A stretch of 64,000 nucleotides of DNA from Argonema galeatum A003/A1 (lineage in GTDB: Bacteria > Cyanobacteriota > Cyanobacteriia > Cyanobacteriales > Aerosakkonemataceae): contig NZ_JAIQZM010000023.1 of NCBI RefSeq assembly GCF_023333595.1, forward strand, positions 1 through 64,000, written 5' to 3'. The first letter of the stretch is position 1, and the number at the start of each line of letters is the position of its first letter. Under the pieces are notes generated by a model. It was not told where the DNA came from and made no database searches. It worked only from the letters and a program-made list of their open reading frames with translations. The translations under genes were made by a program, and so were the position numbers. Of this stretch, positions 17,981 through 26,985 are shown piece by piece.

Positions 17981-18958
17981 ATGAAGAATCTAATCACACC
18001 AACGGAAGACTTGATTTACGATGAAACAAAACGGGGACTGCCGGTAACTATCATTACCGGGTTTCTCGGTAGCGGCAAAACTACATTGCTGAATCAAATT
18101 ATTAAAAATACAGATAATTTAAAAGTAGCTGTATTAGTTAACGAGTTGGGCGATATCAATATCGACAGCCAGCTATTGGTTTCCATTGATGAAGACATGA
18201 TAGAATTGAGCAATGGCTGCATTTGTTGTACAATTAATGATGGATTAATCGATGCGGTTTACCGGGTTTTAGAACGGCAAGACAGGATTGATTATTTGGT
18301 CATAGAAACTACAGGAGTTGCCGATCCATTGCCAATTATCATCACATTTGTAGGAACGGAATTACGGGATTTTACTAGCCTAGATTCTGTACTTACGGTT
18401 GTGGATGTAGAGACGTTTACACCGGATAGTTTTGACAGTGAAGCAGCTATCAAGCAGATTGCTTATGGTGATATAATATTGTTGAACAAAACAGATTTGG
18501 TGCCAGAAGAAAAAGTAAGAGAATTGGAGAACTACGTCGAGACGGTGAAAGAAGGGGCAAGAATTTTGCGATCGCAATACGGTCAAGTCCCCCTACCGCT
18601 AATCTTAGATGTAGGATTATCCCAGCCAGACACTTATTTAACTGAAGGCGATCGAGATTCAAAGCACCTAGTCAACGACGGTTTTGTATCCGTTTCCTTC
18701 CGCAGCGATCGACCTTTTGCAGTCAAGAAATTTCAGGCATTTTTACAAGAAAGAATGTCCGCAGATGTCTTTCGCGCTAAAGGAATTCTCTGGTTTAAAG
18801 AAAGTCCGAGGCGTCACATCTTTCAGCTAAGTGGCAAACGCTATGATTTGAAAGACGAAGATTGGCAAGGAAAACCCAGCAATCAACTCGTATTGATCGG
18901 ACGATCCTTAAATAAACTGCAACTGCACCAACAGCTAAATAACTGCTTGACTAGATAG
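17981..18958 (+). CDS. CobW/ZNG1-type G3E GTPase (zinc metallochaperone candidate)
   Basis: This 325-aa COG0523 GTPase has P-loop GFLGSGKTT at 27-35, metal-binding CICC (80-83) preceded by ELSNGC, a TTGVADP switch segment, a NKTD guanine motif and a CobW C-terminal domain. Family members deliver zinc to client enzymes under deficiency. It lies downstream of Zur box 1 and the hemB/sufE scar, so zinc-starvation induction is likely. A second paralogue is encoded at 22943. The ATG follows the sufE remnant stop by 16 bases. Confidence 0.9.
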   Translation: MKNLITPTEDLIYDETKRGLPVTIITGFLGSGKTTLLNQIIKNTDNLKVAVLVNELGDINIDSQLLVSIDEDMIELSNGCICCTINDGLIDAVYRVLERQDRIDYLVIETTGVADPLPIIITFVGTELRDFTSLDSVLTVVDVETFTPDSFDSEAAIKQIAYGDIILLNKTDLVPEEKVRELENYVETVKEGARILRSQYGQVPLPLILDVGLSQPDTYLTEGDRDSKHLVNDGFVSVSFRSDRPFAVKKFQAFLQERMSADVFRAKGILWFKESPRRHIFQLSGKRYDLKDEDWQGKPSNQLVLIGRSLNKLQLHQQLNNCLTR

Positions 18959-19107
18959 CAAGTTAGTCATTGGTCATTGGTCATTTCTCGTTCCCAGGTT
19001 CTACCTGGGAATGTAATCTTGGGAGGTTCTACCTCCAGATAAAAGCTCAATGAGTTAAAATGATGATTTGAGGTACAAAACCCAACTTACTCAACACTCA
19101 GCACTCC

Positions 19108-19530
19108 ATGATGACAGCAACTTTTGAAACAAATAATATCGCTCTAGGTGGTGTCCGCCAAGAATATTTCTGGAATTGGCAAGGACAACAACTGCGGGTG
19201 GTTTACGAAACCCTCGGACAAGGAACGCCTGTTTTACTCTTACCAGCTTTCAGCACCGTTTCCACGCGGTTGGAAATGGCAGGATTGGCAAAATTATTAG
19301 CTTCTAAGTTTCAAGTGATAGCATTAGATTGGCCGGGATTTGGCGAATCTTCTCGGCCTCGATTGGATTACAAACCAGACCTATATCACCAATTTTTGCA
19401 AGATTTTGTCACAAATATTTTCAATACTCCCGTAGCGGTAGTAGCAGCGGGTCACGCCGCCGGATACGCGATGAAACTGGCGCAAAAACAACAGTTAGCA
19501 GAAGTTATCCTGCCTTTTTTGGAAAATTAA
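19108..19530 (+). pseudogene. truncated alpha/beta hydrolase
   Basis: This 140-aa N-terminal half of an alpha/beta-hydrolase fold protein has PVLLLPAFSTVSTR, then DWPGFGESSRP (oxyanion/DxxG region) and a nucleophile-elbow-like GHAAG with Ala where Ser or Asp is expected. Family members are about 280-310 aa. Here the frame stops right after the elbow, losing the catalytic acid and His. It is probably a 3'-truncated pseudogene. Downstream 19531-19666 shows no continuation that I can read. Confidence 0.65.
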
Positions 19531-19672
19531 TAGCTTTTGCCCACCTAACCGAACACCAAAGAAGATGAGGATGGCGTGGGAAGTCCCAGTTTAGAAGTCG
19601 AGCGTAGATTTTTAATCTTGTGATGTGTGCAGAGTTAATTAGAAAGTAGGTAAGTACAATGAGGCTTTGGAA

Positions 19673-19882
19673 ATGATGACTTTTAATGATGTAATTGAGG
19701 TAATCAAAAGTCTTTCTACAGATGAAAAGCTAGAAATTCAACTGTTGTTGAAGCAATACATTCGTGAAGAACGCCGTGACGAGATAGATGAGAACTTCAA
19801 GTCAGCGCAGGTCGAACAGCAAAAAGGAGAACTGAAGTTTTCTTCCAATCTTAACGAACTGAGACAACTGATAGAGGAATGA
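19673..19882 (+). CDS. antitoxin of RelE/YafQ-type module
   Basis: This small acidic protein of about 69 aa starts MMTFNDVIEVIKSL and has a charged middle (REERRDEIDENF) and a C-terminal tail for toxin binding (FSSNLNELRQLIEE). It resembles cyanobacterial antitoxins paired with RelE-fold toxins. Its TGA overlaps the toxin ATG, the classical antitoxin-first coupled arrangement. ATG 19673 is preferred over a TTG six bases upstream. It probably autorepresses the operon with the toxin. Confidence 0.75.
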   Translation: MMTFNDVIEVIKSLSTDEKLEIQLLLKQYIREERRDEIDENFKSAQVEQQKGELKFSSNLNELRQLIEE

Positions 19883-20151
19883 TCGTGGAAGTTAGTTTTA
19901 GTTCTCCATTCAAACGGGCTTTTAAAAAGCGTATTAAAGGCAACACAGATTTAGAGGAAAAGTTTTGGCAAAAATTGGAACAGTTCACTGTAGATCCTTA
20001 CGATCCGAGTTTGAAAACGCATAAACTATCGGGCCAGCTTAAGGAATTTTGGAGTTTTAGTGTAGATTACGATGAGAGAGTATTGTTCTACTTTACAGAA
20101 GACGGAAAGGCTGTGTTTGTAGATATCGGTAGCCATGATGAGGTGTATTAA
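19879..20151 (+). CDS. RelE/YafQ-family toxin (mRNA interferase)
   Basis: This 90-aa basic protein shows the RelE/ParE fold pattern: an N-terminal beta strand (VEVSFSSPFKRAFKKR), helices, then KTHKLSGQLKEFWSFSVDYDERVLFYF and a C-terminal VFVDIGSHDEVY strand typical of YafQ-like ribosome-dependent RNases. The conserved H-L-G, Y-R-like and G-HDEVY positions suggest that it is intact. It overlaps the antitoxin by four bases. The module sits inside the zinc island but has no evident zinc link. Confidence 0.82.
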   Translation: MIVEVSFSSPFKRAFKKRIKGNTDLEEKFWQKLEQFTVDPYDPSLKTHKLSGQLKEFWSFSVDYDERVLFYFTEDGKAVFVDIGSHDEVY

Positions 20152-20230
20152 GCAGAGCAGCACTGATTAGTGTCGAGAATGCGATGGTCGGAGTTACGAA
20201 TTACAGCGGCTTGCAGGCGAGTCAAGTACA

Positions 20231-20297
20231 GGGCTCTCGCATTGCGGAATATGAGTTAACTTAAAACCGAAACGTTTATTCCGCAATGCGAGAGCCC
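20231..20297. repeat. 21-bp perfect inverted repeat
   Basis: Arms at 20231-20251 and 20277-20297 (GGGCTCTCGCATTGCGGAATA and its complement) form a hairpin around a 25-base loop. It is a dispersed palindromic element of the genome type that also appears near 22714, 38100 and 57700. It could also stop transcription between the convergent toxin and beta-roll genes. Confidence 0.75.
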
Positions 20298-20360
20298 CTA
20301 CAAGGTGTACTTCACTCAGTGGCAAAGCGCTGTAACTAAAAAGGGTGGAGAAAATTCACC

Positions 20361-22187
20361 CTATGCAGTTGCCTTCAGCTGGTACGATCGAGTTCCGGTC
20401 TGATCTTTACCCGCAGCATCCTTGTAGGTGTAGGTTCCCGTAACAACGATATCCCCAAAATTATTAACGCTCGCTGCATTAGTCAGGGTTACAGTTGCAC
20501 CGTTATAGGTCAATGGTGTGGTGACTAAGTTATTCAAATCGCTCATCACACCACCATTCCAAATATAGGCATGATTGCTGCCCGAACCGATTTGAGAAGC
20601 TCCCACTATTTGTCCGAATTCGTTGATTCCGTTGACAGAACCAGTTTGACCGCCAAGGCTACCAAGTGCGGTAAACTCATCCCCTCTCAGTAGGAATGGC
20701 GTACTCGTTGCAGTTGCCCCAGAACCACTGTTGCTCGCTCCCACGATTTGACCTGCATTATTGATATCGCGCAATGTGGCTTGTTCTGCGCCAAAGTTGC
20801 CAAGATTTTTGAGTTGATAAACACCTTGAGCATCTTTCTCCCAGATGACAGCAGTGTTGACGAATTTATCATTAAGAGTGGCATCGCTGTCTACATAGCC
20901 GACGATCTGTCCCTTGTTGTTGATACCGCGTGCAGTACCACCATCACCGCCTAGAGCTGCTAGTTCCTTGACAACGCCATTTTCTGAGTAGATGGTTTTC
21001 TCGTAACCCGAAGATAGGATATTGCGACCTACAATCTGGCTGCTGTTGTTGGTATCGAAGAAGTAACTCTCAATACCACCAAAGTCATTAATAGTGAGGT
21101 TGTAGTTACCGGTTTGCCAAACTAGGGCGCGATCGGTCGCTTTAGGCACGGGTTGACGCACTTCATCGCCTGTTCCCAAAATAATCCCGGTATTAGCGAT
21201 CGTATTGACGGTAGGTGTAAGCATGGTAAGAGTTGTACCATTTGCTGCCCCAAAGTCCGACTGACCGTTCTTCACACCCGTGCTGGTGAGTGCTGTTTGC
21301 GTGCCGTTTTCCCAAATGAATGCTTGGCGCACGTTACTCGTTTGGGTAGCCCCCGTTGTGGCGTTCTGATTGGTAAACGTTGCCCCCGTATCATAGCGCC
21401 CTGCAATCTGTCCAAAATCATTAATTGAAGCAGCCACAACCGCACTGTTAGGATTTGTACTCAGGGAACCTAAGTCGGTTGCCGTGTAACGATAGATAGC
21501 TCCATTATCTACCACGGCTTGAGAAGCTTTGGTGACATTTTTCAAGGTGGCAAGTAGGTCTGTACCTGCCCTCACCAAGGTATCTGTACCTTGGGTGACA
21601 AATGTTAAAGACTTGCCAAGTAAGCTTTCTCCGAGACGGAGTTTATCTTTAGTGGTATCAAACCCCATGACGGTAACAGATCCTTGACCGCCTTCAAGAA
21701 CGATCTTATCTTTGCCACTACCGATGTAAACCGTATCGTTACCTATTCCAGCGTTAATGACGTTGTTCCCGTCTCCTGCATAGATAATGTCCTTACCCGC
21801 GCCGCCATAGATGATGTCATCGCCAGCACCAGCATAGATTAGGTCTTTGCCTGAACCCGATAACACGCGATTGTTGCCTTCACCAGCAACAATAATGTTG
21901 CGACCGTCTCCCGCACTGATGAAATCACCGCTGGAACCTCCGGTAATCAAATCATCACCCATACCAGTGCTAATTAGGTTGATTCCTTCGCCTGCAAAAA
22001 TGGTGTTGTTACCATCGCCTGCATCAATAATGTCACGGCCCGATCCGGCGTAGATGAAACCGCCGCCCAATCGAGTGTTGATGATGTTGTTACCATCGCC
22101 TGCAAAGATGTTGACTGTGCGATCGCCTATGGTAATTAGATCGTTGCCGCTGCCGTAGTAAAGTGATTCGTTAGAAAAAAAATCCAT
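20361..22187 (-). CDS. beta-roll plus HAF-repeat surface protein
   Basis: This 608-aa protein has two repeat regions. Residues about 10-190 carry many Gly/Asp nonapeptide-like repeats (GSGRDIIDAGDGNN, GAGDDIIYGGAGKD), the RTX-type calcium-binding beta-roll pattern. Residues about 250-600 carry HAF-type repeats with GINNKGQIVGY, DINNAGQIVGAS and GINEFGQIVGAS. No signal peptide is seen. RTX proteins usually use type I secretion. The start at 22187 is chosen because AAAGGAG lies 12 bases upstream, although an in-frame ATG exists 20 codons earlier. The role is unknown, perhaps an extracellular or S-layer-like protein. No type I secretion genes are adjacent. Confidence 0.75.
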   Translation of the reverse strand: MDFFSNESLYYGSGNDLITIGDRTVNIFAGDGNNIINTRLGGGFIYAGSGRDIIDAGDGNNTIFAGEGINLISTGMGDDLITGGSSGDFISAGDGRNIIVAGEGNNRVLSGSGKDLIYAGAGDDIIYGGAGKDIIYAGDGNNVINAGIGNDTVYIGSGKDKIVLEGGQGSVTVMGFDTTKDKLRLGESLLGKSLTFVTQGTDTLVRAGTDLLATLKNVTKASQAVVDNGAIYRYTATDLGSLSTNPNSAVVAASINDFGQIAGRYDTGATFTNQNATTGATQTSNVRQAFIWENGTQTALTSTGVKNGQSDFGAANGTTLTMLTPTVNTIANTGIILGTGDEVRQPVPKATDRALVWQTGNYNLTINDFGGIESYFFDTNNSSQIVGRNILSSGYEKTIYSENGVVKELAALGGDGGTARGINNKGQIVGYVDSDATLNDKFVNTAVIWEKDAQGVYQLKNLGNFGAEQATLRDINNAGQIVGASNSGSGATATSTPFLLRGDEFTALGSLGGQTGSVNGINEFGQIVGASQIGSGSNHAYIWNGGVMSDLNNLVTTPLTYNGATVTLTNAASVNNFGDIVVTGTYTYKDAAGKDQTGTRSYQLKATA

Positions 22188-22287
22188 AGCGTTCCAAGAC
22201 TCCTTTGAGTTGTAAAAGGGCGATCGAAAATTATTAGCAGGAAGCAATAGCCCCCCTACCCCCCAAACCAGCAGGGGGAAGACTTTT

Positions 22288-22307
22288 CGCCTCCAGATTT
22301 GGAGGCG
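22288..22307. terminator. short GC hairpin followed by TTT
   Basis: The stem CGCCTCC (22288-22294) / GGAGGCG (22301-22307) has a 6-base loop and is followed by TTTATTAT. It is weakly terminator-like. The rest of 22248-22942 is repeat-rich: an AACTTGTTGA inverted repeat at 22329-22357, a small hairpin with a T-run at 22680-22703 and a 16-bp inverted repeat at 22714-22778. I find no credible gene there. Confidence 0.4.
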
Positions 22308-22713
22308 TTTATTATCGATCGAGGTTCTAACTTGTTGATTATCTTTTTCAACAAGTTGAAATCTAGATTATATTATTTCTCAATAAGCGGACATTAAGTT
22401 TTGTGAAGAAAAATACTGGCCTGGTCTAGGCGATCGAACTGGGGGATGGGGAATAGCAGGAAATTACCCAGCTTAAGATGGGCGATTCCCATGATGGGTA
22501 CGCTTGGCGATCGGGCCTACAAGTTCCAAAATCCTACCCACCTTCAACGACTGATTCGATCTGGCTCCCAGGTTAAATCGCCAGCAATGTCCGATCGAGG
22601 GGTACAAATACTTAATAATTAGTTGCAATAAGGTTTCTATTATTAGCAAAATATTTAAGGATATCAAATTATACTCAGATCGGTCTGTGACCGAGCTTTT
22701 TTTATCCCTGTAG

Positions 22714-22778
22714 GGGCGAAGCATTCCGTCCAAGATCTTTGGTTTCAACCAACAAATTATTCACGGAATGCTTCGCCC
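22714..22778. repeat. 16-bp inverted repeat (GGGCGAAGCATTCCGT)
   Basis: Perfect arms at 22714-22729 and 22763-22778 enclose 33 bases. The same GGGCGAAGCATT core recurs at 38100-38260 and about 57700-57800, so it is one member of a dispersed palindromic family. Confidence 0.75.
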
Positions 22779-22900
22779 ATTTATGCCCGTGCGAAGTATA
22801 TATTTTTTACCGCATATCCACGCAGATAAAGGCAGATAAACTCATTGGCGTTCATCTGCACTTATCAAGCAACTATTTATTCCACCGCTTTTATAATATA

Positions 22901-22917
22901 ATAATGGTTATCATTAT
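22901..22917. promoter_or_regulatory. Zur-type operator, box 2
   Basis: ATAATG-GTTAT-CATTAT is a 17-bp near-palindrome 26 bases before the GTG of the second cobW-type gene. It has the same half-sites and spacing as box 1 and nearly those of box 3. Confidence 0.8.
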
Positions 22918-22942
22918 GTAAATAGCGCGAGAGGAATTCATC

Positions 22943-23914
22943 GTGGTGAATGCGGCAACGACGGACTTCGTACCCGTAACGGTTCTGACTGGCTATCTGG
23001 GTGCGGGTAAAACCACCCTACTCAATCGCATCCTGACTCACGAACACGGCAAGAAGGTAGCCGTGATTGTCAACGAGTTCGGAGAAGTGGGTATCGATAA
23101 TCAGTTAATTATCAATGCCGATGAAGAAATTTTTGAAATGAACAACGGTTGTATTTGCTGTACCGTTCGAGGCGATTTAATTCGGATTATCGCCAACTTG
23201 ATGAAACGCCGTCATAAATTCGACCATCTGGTAATTGAAACAACTGGTTTGGCTGACCCAGCGCCGGTAATTCAAACCTTCTTCGTAGATGAAGATATGC
23301 GTACCCAGTTGCAGTTGGATGCTGTAGTAACGGTAGTGGATGCCAAGCATATCTGGGAACATTGGGATGCGGATGAAGCGCAGGAACAAATTGCTTTTGC
23401 CGATGTGATTTTAATTAATAAAACTGATTTGGTGACGCCAGAACAGTTGGATGAATTAGAAAAGCGGATTCGGACGATGAATGTAATGGCTAAAATCTAC
23501 CGCACCCGCAATTCTGAATTAGAAATGGATGCGCTTTTGGGTGTGCAAGCATTTGATTTGAATCGCGCTTTGTCAATCGATCCCAACTTTTTGGGTGAAG
23601 ATACTCACCAACATGATGAAACGGTGTATTCTGTGGCTTTGGTAGAATCTGGTGCAGTTAATGGGGAAAAGTTGAACGATTGGTTAGGGGAATTACTGCG
23701 AACTCAAGGAACAGATATCTTTCGCATGAAAGGGATTCTGAATGTTGCTGGTGAAGATAATCGCTTTGTTTTCCAAGGCGTACATATGTTATTTGAAGGT
23801 AAGCGCGATCGGCCCTGGAAACGCAACGAAACCCGTAAAAACGAATTAGTCTTCATCGGTCGCAATTTAGACGAAGCCAAATTAAGAGAGGATTTTCGCC
23901 AATGTCTAATTTAA
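22943..23914 (+). CDS. CobW/ZNG1-type G3E GTPase, second paralogue
   Basis: This 323-aa COG0523 GTPase has GYLGAGKTT at 17-25, CICC at 70-73 in MNNGCICCTV, TTGLADP, NKTD and a C-terminal domain with a His-containing stretch (EDTHQHDE) suited to metal handling. The GTG start is supported by GAGGAA nine bases upstream. Zur box 2 lies directly ahead, so zinc-deficiency regulation is the likely control. The stop overlaps the WD40 gene by 13 bases, so the two are co-transcribed. It differs enough from the copy at 17981 that separate clients are plausible. Confidence 0.93.
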   Translation: MVNAATTDFVPVTVLTGYLGAGKTTLLNRILTHEHGKKVAVIVNEFGEVGIDNQLIINADEEIFEMNNGCICCTVRGDLIRIIANLMKRRHKFDHLVIETTGLADPAPVIQTFFVDEDMRTQLQLDAVVTVVDAKHIWEHWDADEAQEQIAFADVILINKTDLVTPEQLDELEKRIRTMNVMAKIYRTRNSELEMDALLGVQAFDLNRALSIDPNFLGEDTHQHDETVYSVALVESGAVNGEKLNDWLGELLRTQGTDIFRMKGILNVAGEDNRFVFQGVHMLFEGKRDRPWKRNETRKNELVFIGRNLDEAKLREDFRQCLI

Positions 23915-24987
23915 TCAGCCTTACGAAAAAGTTATTCCACCAACCTTGGCAAGGAACACTCTCAGATTACGTCACTGCTATTACTTGGTCGCCGGATAAT
24001 CAAACCTTAGCCGCAGTTTCTGGTGCTGGGGAAGTTGCGCTGTGGGTGGAAGGAAATTTAACTTTATTGCAAACTGCTGATGGTCAATCTGTAGATTGTC
24101 TTGCCTTTTCCAAAGATGGCAAATTTTTAGCTGCTGGCGGTCAAAACGGACAGGTAAAAATTTGGCGCTTGCGGTCAGGAGAAACAGAACTACTTACAAC
24201 TCTAGAAAATGCGCCTAACTGGGTGGATAAATTAGCTTGGAATCCCACTTGTAATGAACTAGCCTTTAGTATGGGGCGCTACGTGCAGGTTTGGGATGCC
24301 GAGGTGGGAGAAGTTGTCGTTACGCTTAATTTTGAGACATCCTCAGTATTAAGTATGGCTTGGCATCCAAGCGGACAACAACTTGCGATCGCAGGTCATC
24401 AGGGTATCAAAGTTTGGGATACTAAATATTGGGATGAAGACCCGGAAATTTTAGTAGTATCTGCTACCAGTTTAGCGATCGCCTGGTCGCTTGATGGCAA
24501 ATTCATCGCTTCCGGCAATCTCGATAACACCATTACAGTTTGGCAGTGGAACAACCCCCAACCCTGGTTAATGCGCGGCTTTCCTGGTAAAATAAGAGCC
24601 GTTACTTGGTCAGAAGCAGTAACAGGAATAGGCTATCCTTTATTAGCAGTAGCCACCGCACTCAGCGTTATCATCTGGGAAAAGGACGCCGATGAGTCAG
24701 CAGGTTGGCAAGGACGAGCTTTAGATATCCACGATGGAATAGTGCAGGCAATTTCCTTCCAACCAGGTAATTTTCTCCTCGCTTCCGCCGCCGAAGATGG
24801 TGTCGTGTGTCTCTGGCAAAAAGCCAAACAACTCGTCCAAACTCTCCCAGGCGCAGCAAAAGGGTTTTCCTGTCTCGCTTGGCATCCCCAAGGCAATAAA
24901 CTGGCAGCAGGTGGTACGAATGGCGAATTGCTAGTTTGGTCAAAAGTCACCCGCACTCAAGGATTTGGAAAGGCTATAATCAGCTAA
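23902..24987 (+). CDS. WD40-repeat protein
   Basis: This 361-aa protein consists almost wholly of WD40-like blades (AITWSPDNQTLAAVSGAGEVALW, in part; CLAFSKDGKFLAAGGQNGQVKIW, in part; KGFSCLAWHPQGNKLAAGG). At about 40 aa each this makes roughly seven to eight blades, one beta-propeller. No enzymatic domain or signal peptide is seen. It overlaps the second cobW gene by 13 bases and shares its Zur box, so a scaffold or accessory role for the zinc chaperone is inferred. Confidence 0.9.
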   Translation: MSNLISLTKKLFHQPWQGTLSDYVTAITWSPDNQTLAAVSGAGEVALWVEGNLTLLQTADGQSVDCLAFSKDGKFLAAGGQNGQVKIWRLRSGETELLTTLENAPNWVDKLAWNPTCNELAFSMGRYVQVWDAEVGEVVVTLNFETSSVLSMAWHPSGQQLAIAGHQGIKVWDTKYWDEDPEILVVSATSLAIAWSLDGKFIASGNLDNTITVWQWNNPQPWLMRGFPGKIRAVTWSEAVTGIGYPLLAVATALSVIIWEKDADESAGWQGRALDIHDGIVQAISFQPGNFLLASAAEDGVVCLWQKAKQLVQTLPGAAKGFSCLAWHPQGNKLAAGGTNGELLVWSKVTRTQGFGKAIIS

Positions 24988-25020
24988 ATTAACCTTTCCA
25001 AAAAATCTAGGATTTAAATT

Positions 25021-25281
25021 ATGAACAAAGCTACCTTGATTTTGCTTGCTTCCTCCGGGCTATTGGGTGCTTTGCTGCTGATCGCTAATCCCGCCAACGC
25101 TGCTGAGATATTCTCTCCGATCGCAGACTCCGCGATCTCCGCACAGGCTACGCAGGTGCGCCTGGGAAATCCAATGCTGACCTTTAATCTGCAACAGGGA
25201 AATCCTATTTTAGACCAATTGGGATGCAGCTGCGCTACCTGCACAACGGCTCGGCGTCTGCAAGGTCAGCTTCCTCAATAG
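25021..25281 (+). CDS. small exported Cys-containing protein
   Basis: This 86-aa protein starts MNKATLILLASSGLLGALLL and has an ANA-A signal-peptidase I site near residue 27. The mature part of about 58 aa is polar and carries a CSCATC cluster near its end (LGCSCATCTTARR), with an outlying region rich in Gln and Leu. It lies 33 bases after the WD40 stop on the same strand, so it is plausibly the third gene of the Zur-box-2 operon. The C-x-C-x2-C cluster could bind zinc in the periplasm. The family is not recognised. Confidence 0.65.
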   Translation: MNKATLILLASSGLLGALLLIANPANAAEIFSPIADSAISAQATQVRLGNPMLTFNLQQGNPILDQLGCSCATCTTARRLQGQLPQ

Positions 25282-25345
25282 CAGAAGTAGGGAGGCGCTT
25301 GTTGCACCCCTATGAAAATTCGGTTGCCGTTAAAAAAGCGATCGC

Positions 25346-26233
25346 TTATCGTTTTTTTAGGTAATTTAGCTGTTGCATAATCCAAGCAGAACGACTCGTC
25401 GCTGACAATCGAGTCAATATTCCTTGCGAGGGGCTAAACAATAGTGTTAGTAAAAATAACCCAAAAACAACTAATACAATTGCTGGCCCCGATGGAATAT
25501 CCCAGTAGTAGCTAAAATACATACCGCTGACGCTGGCAATTATCCCGACAACCGCCCCCACTCCCATCATCAGGTGCAATTCTTTTACTAATAAATAGGC
25601 CGTAATGCCAGGGCCAATTAGCAAGGAAATAATCAGCAGGACGCCTACAGTTTGCATACTGGCAATTACAGTCAGCGTAATTGCCGCAATCAAGCCTAAA
25701 TAAATCCAAGTTATCGGCAAACCGCTAGCTTGCGCCCCTAAAGGATCGAAAGTATAAAAAAGCAGTTCTTTGTAAAAGAGCTTTACTAAAAGTAAAATGG
25801 TAATGGTGATTGCTAGCGTATGCCAAACATCCCCTGGCGTCACTCCTAAGATATCTCCAAATAGAATATTGTGGAGGTCTAGCTTATTGGTCTTTAACAG
25901 TTTGATCAGCGTGACTCCCAATGCCAAAAAACTTGACAAAACTAATGCCATAGCTGTATCGACTTTGAGGCGAGATTGCGATCGAATCAAAGCAACTACC
26001 AAAGCACTTAGCGTACCGGCGATAAACGCACCAATCGAAATATCAATTCCCAGGAAAAAGGCAATTGATAATCCGGGTAAAACTGAGTGGGCAATTACAT
26101 CACCCATCATGCCCATATGTTGTACAATCAAGAAACTGCCCACGACTGAGCAGAGAATTCCTAGCAAAATGGCGATCGCTAGGGCATGACGCATAAATTC
26201 AAAACTAAGCGGTTCTATTAGAAAATCTAACAT
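25346..26233 (-). CDS. znuB: zinc ABC transporter permease
   Basis: This 295-aa polytopic inner-membrane protein of the ABC-3 metal permease family has about eight hydrophobic segments and the typical GMMGDVIAHSVLPG loop near residue 42, with a conserved GALVVALIRS-like segment. It is the membrane channel for Zn (or Mn) taken from ZnuA. It overlaps the ATPase gene upstream by 29 bases. The pair is read leftward from the divergent promoter carrying Zur box 3, which favours zinc as substrate. Confidence 0.92.
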   Translation of the reverse strand: MLDFLIEPLSFEFMRHALAIAILLGILCSVVGSFLIVQHMGMMGDVIAHSVLPGLSIAFFLGIDISIGAFIAGTLSALVVALIRSQSRLKVDTAMALVLSSFLALGVTLIKLLKTNKLDLHNILFGDILGVTPGDVWHTLAITITILLLVKLFYKELLFYTFDPLGAQASGLPITWIYLGLIAAITLTVIASMQTVGVLLIISLLIGPGITAYLLVKELHLMMGVGAVVGIIASVSGMYFSYYWDIPSGPAIVLVVFGLFLLTLLFSPSQGILTRLSATSRSAWIMQQLNYLKKR

Positions 26234-26951
26234 CGAATTCCTTTATCATTGTTAAGTGACCATAGGCTTTTTGAAGATTGACAGCGGTTAGTACTTCTGA
26301 CTTCGAGCCATCGGCAATCAGTTGTTTATTCATTAATAAAAAACGGTCATAAGAACTCAAGTTTTCTCCTAAATCGTGGCTGATAACTAGCAATGTTTTG
26401 TTTTGCGCTTTCAGTTCAAAGAAAATCTCAAAGACAATTTCTTCTGTCTTTTTATCAATGGCAGTAAATGGCTCGTCAAAGAATAACAATTCCGCTTGCT
26501 GCGCCAGTGCGCGTGCTAAAAATACCCGCTGCTGCTGTCCGCCGGAAAGTTCCCCTATTTGACGATTTTGCAATTCCCACATTCCCACTCGTTTTAGAGC
26601 AGCTTTGACAATTTCTTTGGATTGATAGCTGGGTTCTTTAAACCAGCCGGTGTGTACGGTGCGAGACATCATTACCACGTTCCACACCGTTATTGGGTAA
26701 TCCCAGTCGATTTGCGATCGCTGCGGCACATAAGCCACTTGTTTGAGTTGCTGTTTCAGCGGACGCGAATAAAATTTTACCACACCGCTGGAACTACCAA
26801 TAAGTCCCAGCATGGCTTTAATCATCGTACTTTTGCCCGCACCGTTCGGGCCAATCACGCCAACTAATTTTCCTGGTTCGATGGAGAAGCTGACACTGTT
26901 GACGGCGCAAACTCCCTGGTAACTTACGGCTAGGTTTTGGACTTGCAGCAT
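26205..26951 (-). CDS. znuC: zinc ABC transporter ATP-binding protein
   Basis: This 248-aa ABC ATPase has Walker A GPNGAGKST, Q-loop YVPQRSQIDW (typical of metal importers), signature LSGGQQQR and Walker B LLFFDEPF, with an H-loop in VISHDLGE. It energises ZnuB. ATG 26951 is preferred over a GTG three codons upstream. It is divergent from znuA across a gap of about 100 bp that holds Zur box 3. Confidence 0.93.
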   Translation of the reverse strand: MLQVQNLAVSYQGVCAVNSVSFSIEPGKLVGVIGPNGAGKSTMIKAMLGLIGSSSGVVKFYSRPLKQQLKQVAYVPQRSQIDWDYPITVWNVVMMSRTVHTGWFKEPSYQSKEIVKAALKRVGMWELQNRQIGELSGGQQQRVFLARALAQQAELLFFDEPFTAIDKKTEEIVFEIFFELKAQNKTLLVISHDLGENLSSYDRFLLMNKQLIADGSKSEVLTAVNLQKAYGHLTMIKEFDVRFSNRTA

Positions 26952-26985
26952 GGATAACACTTTGTGCGACTAACTTAATTCTATA

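Noticed and set aside
22473..22748. 91-codon ORF on the minus strand
   Set aside because: It runs through an inverted repeat and a terminator-like hairpin, and its composition does not look like protein.
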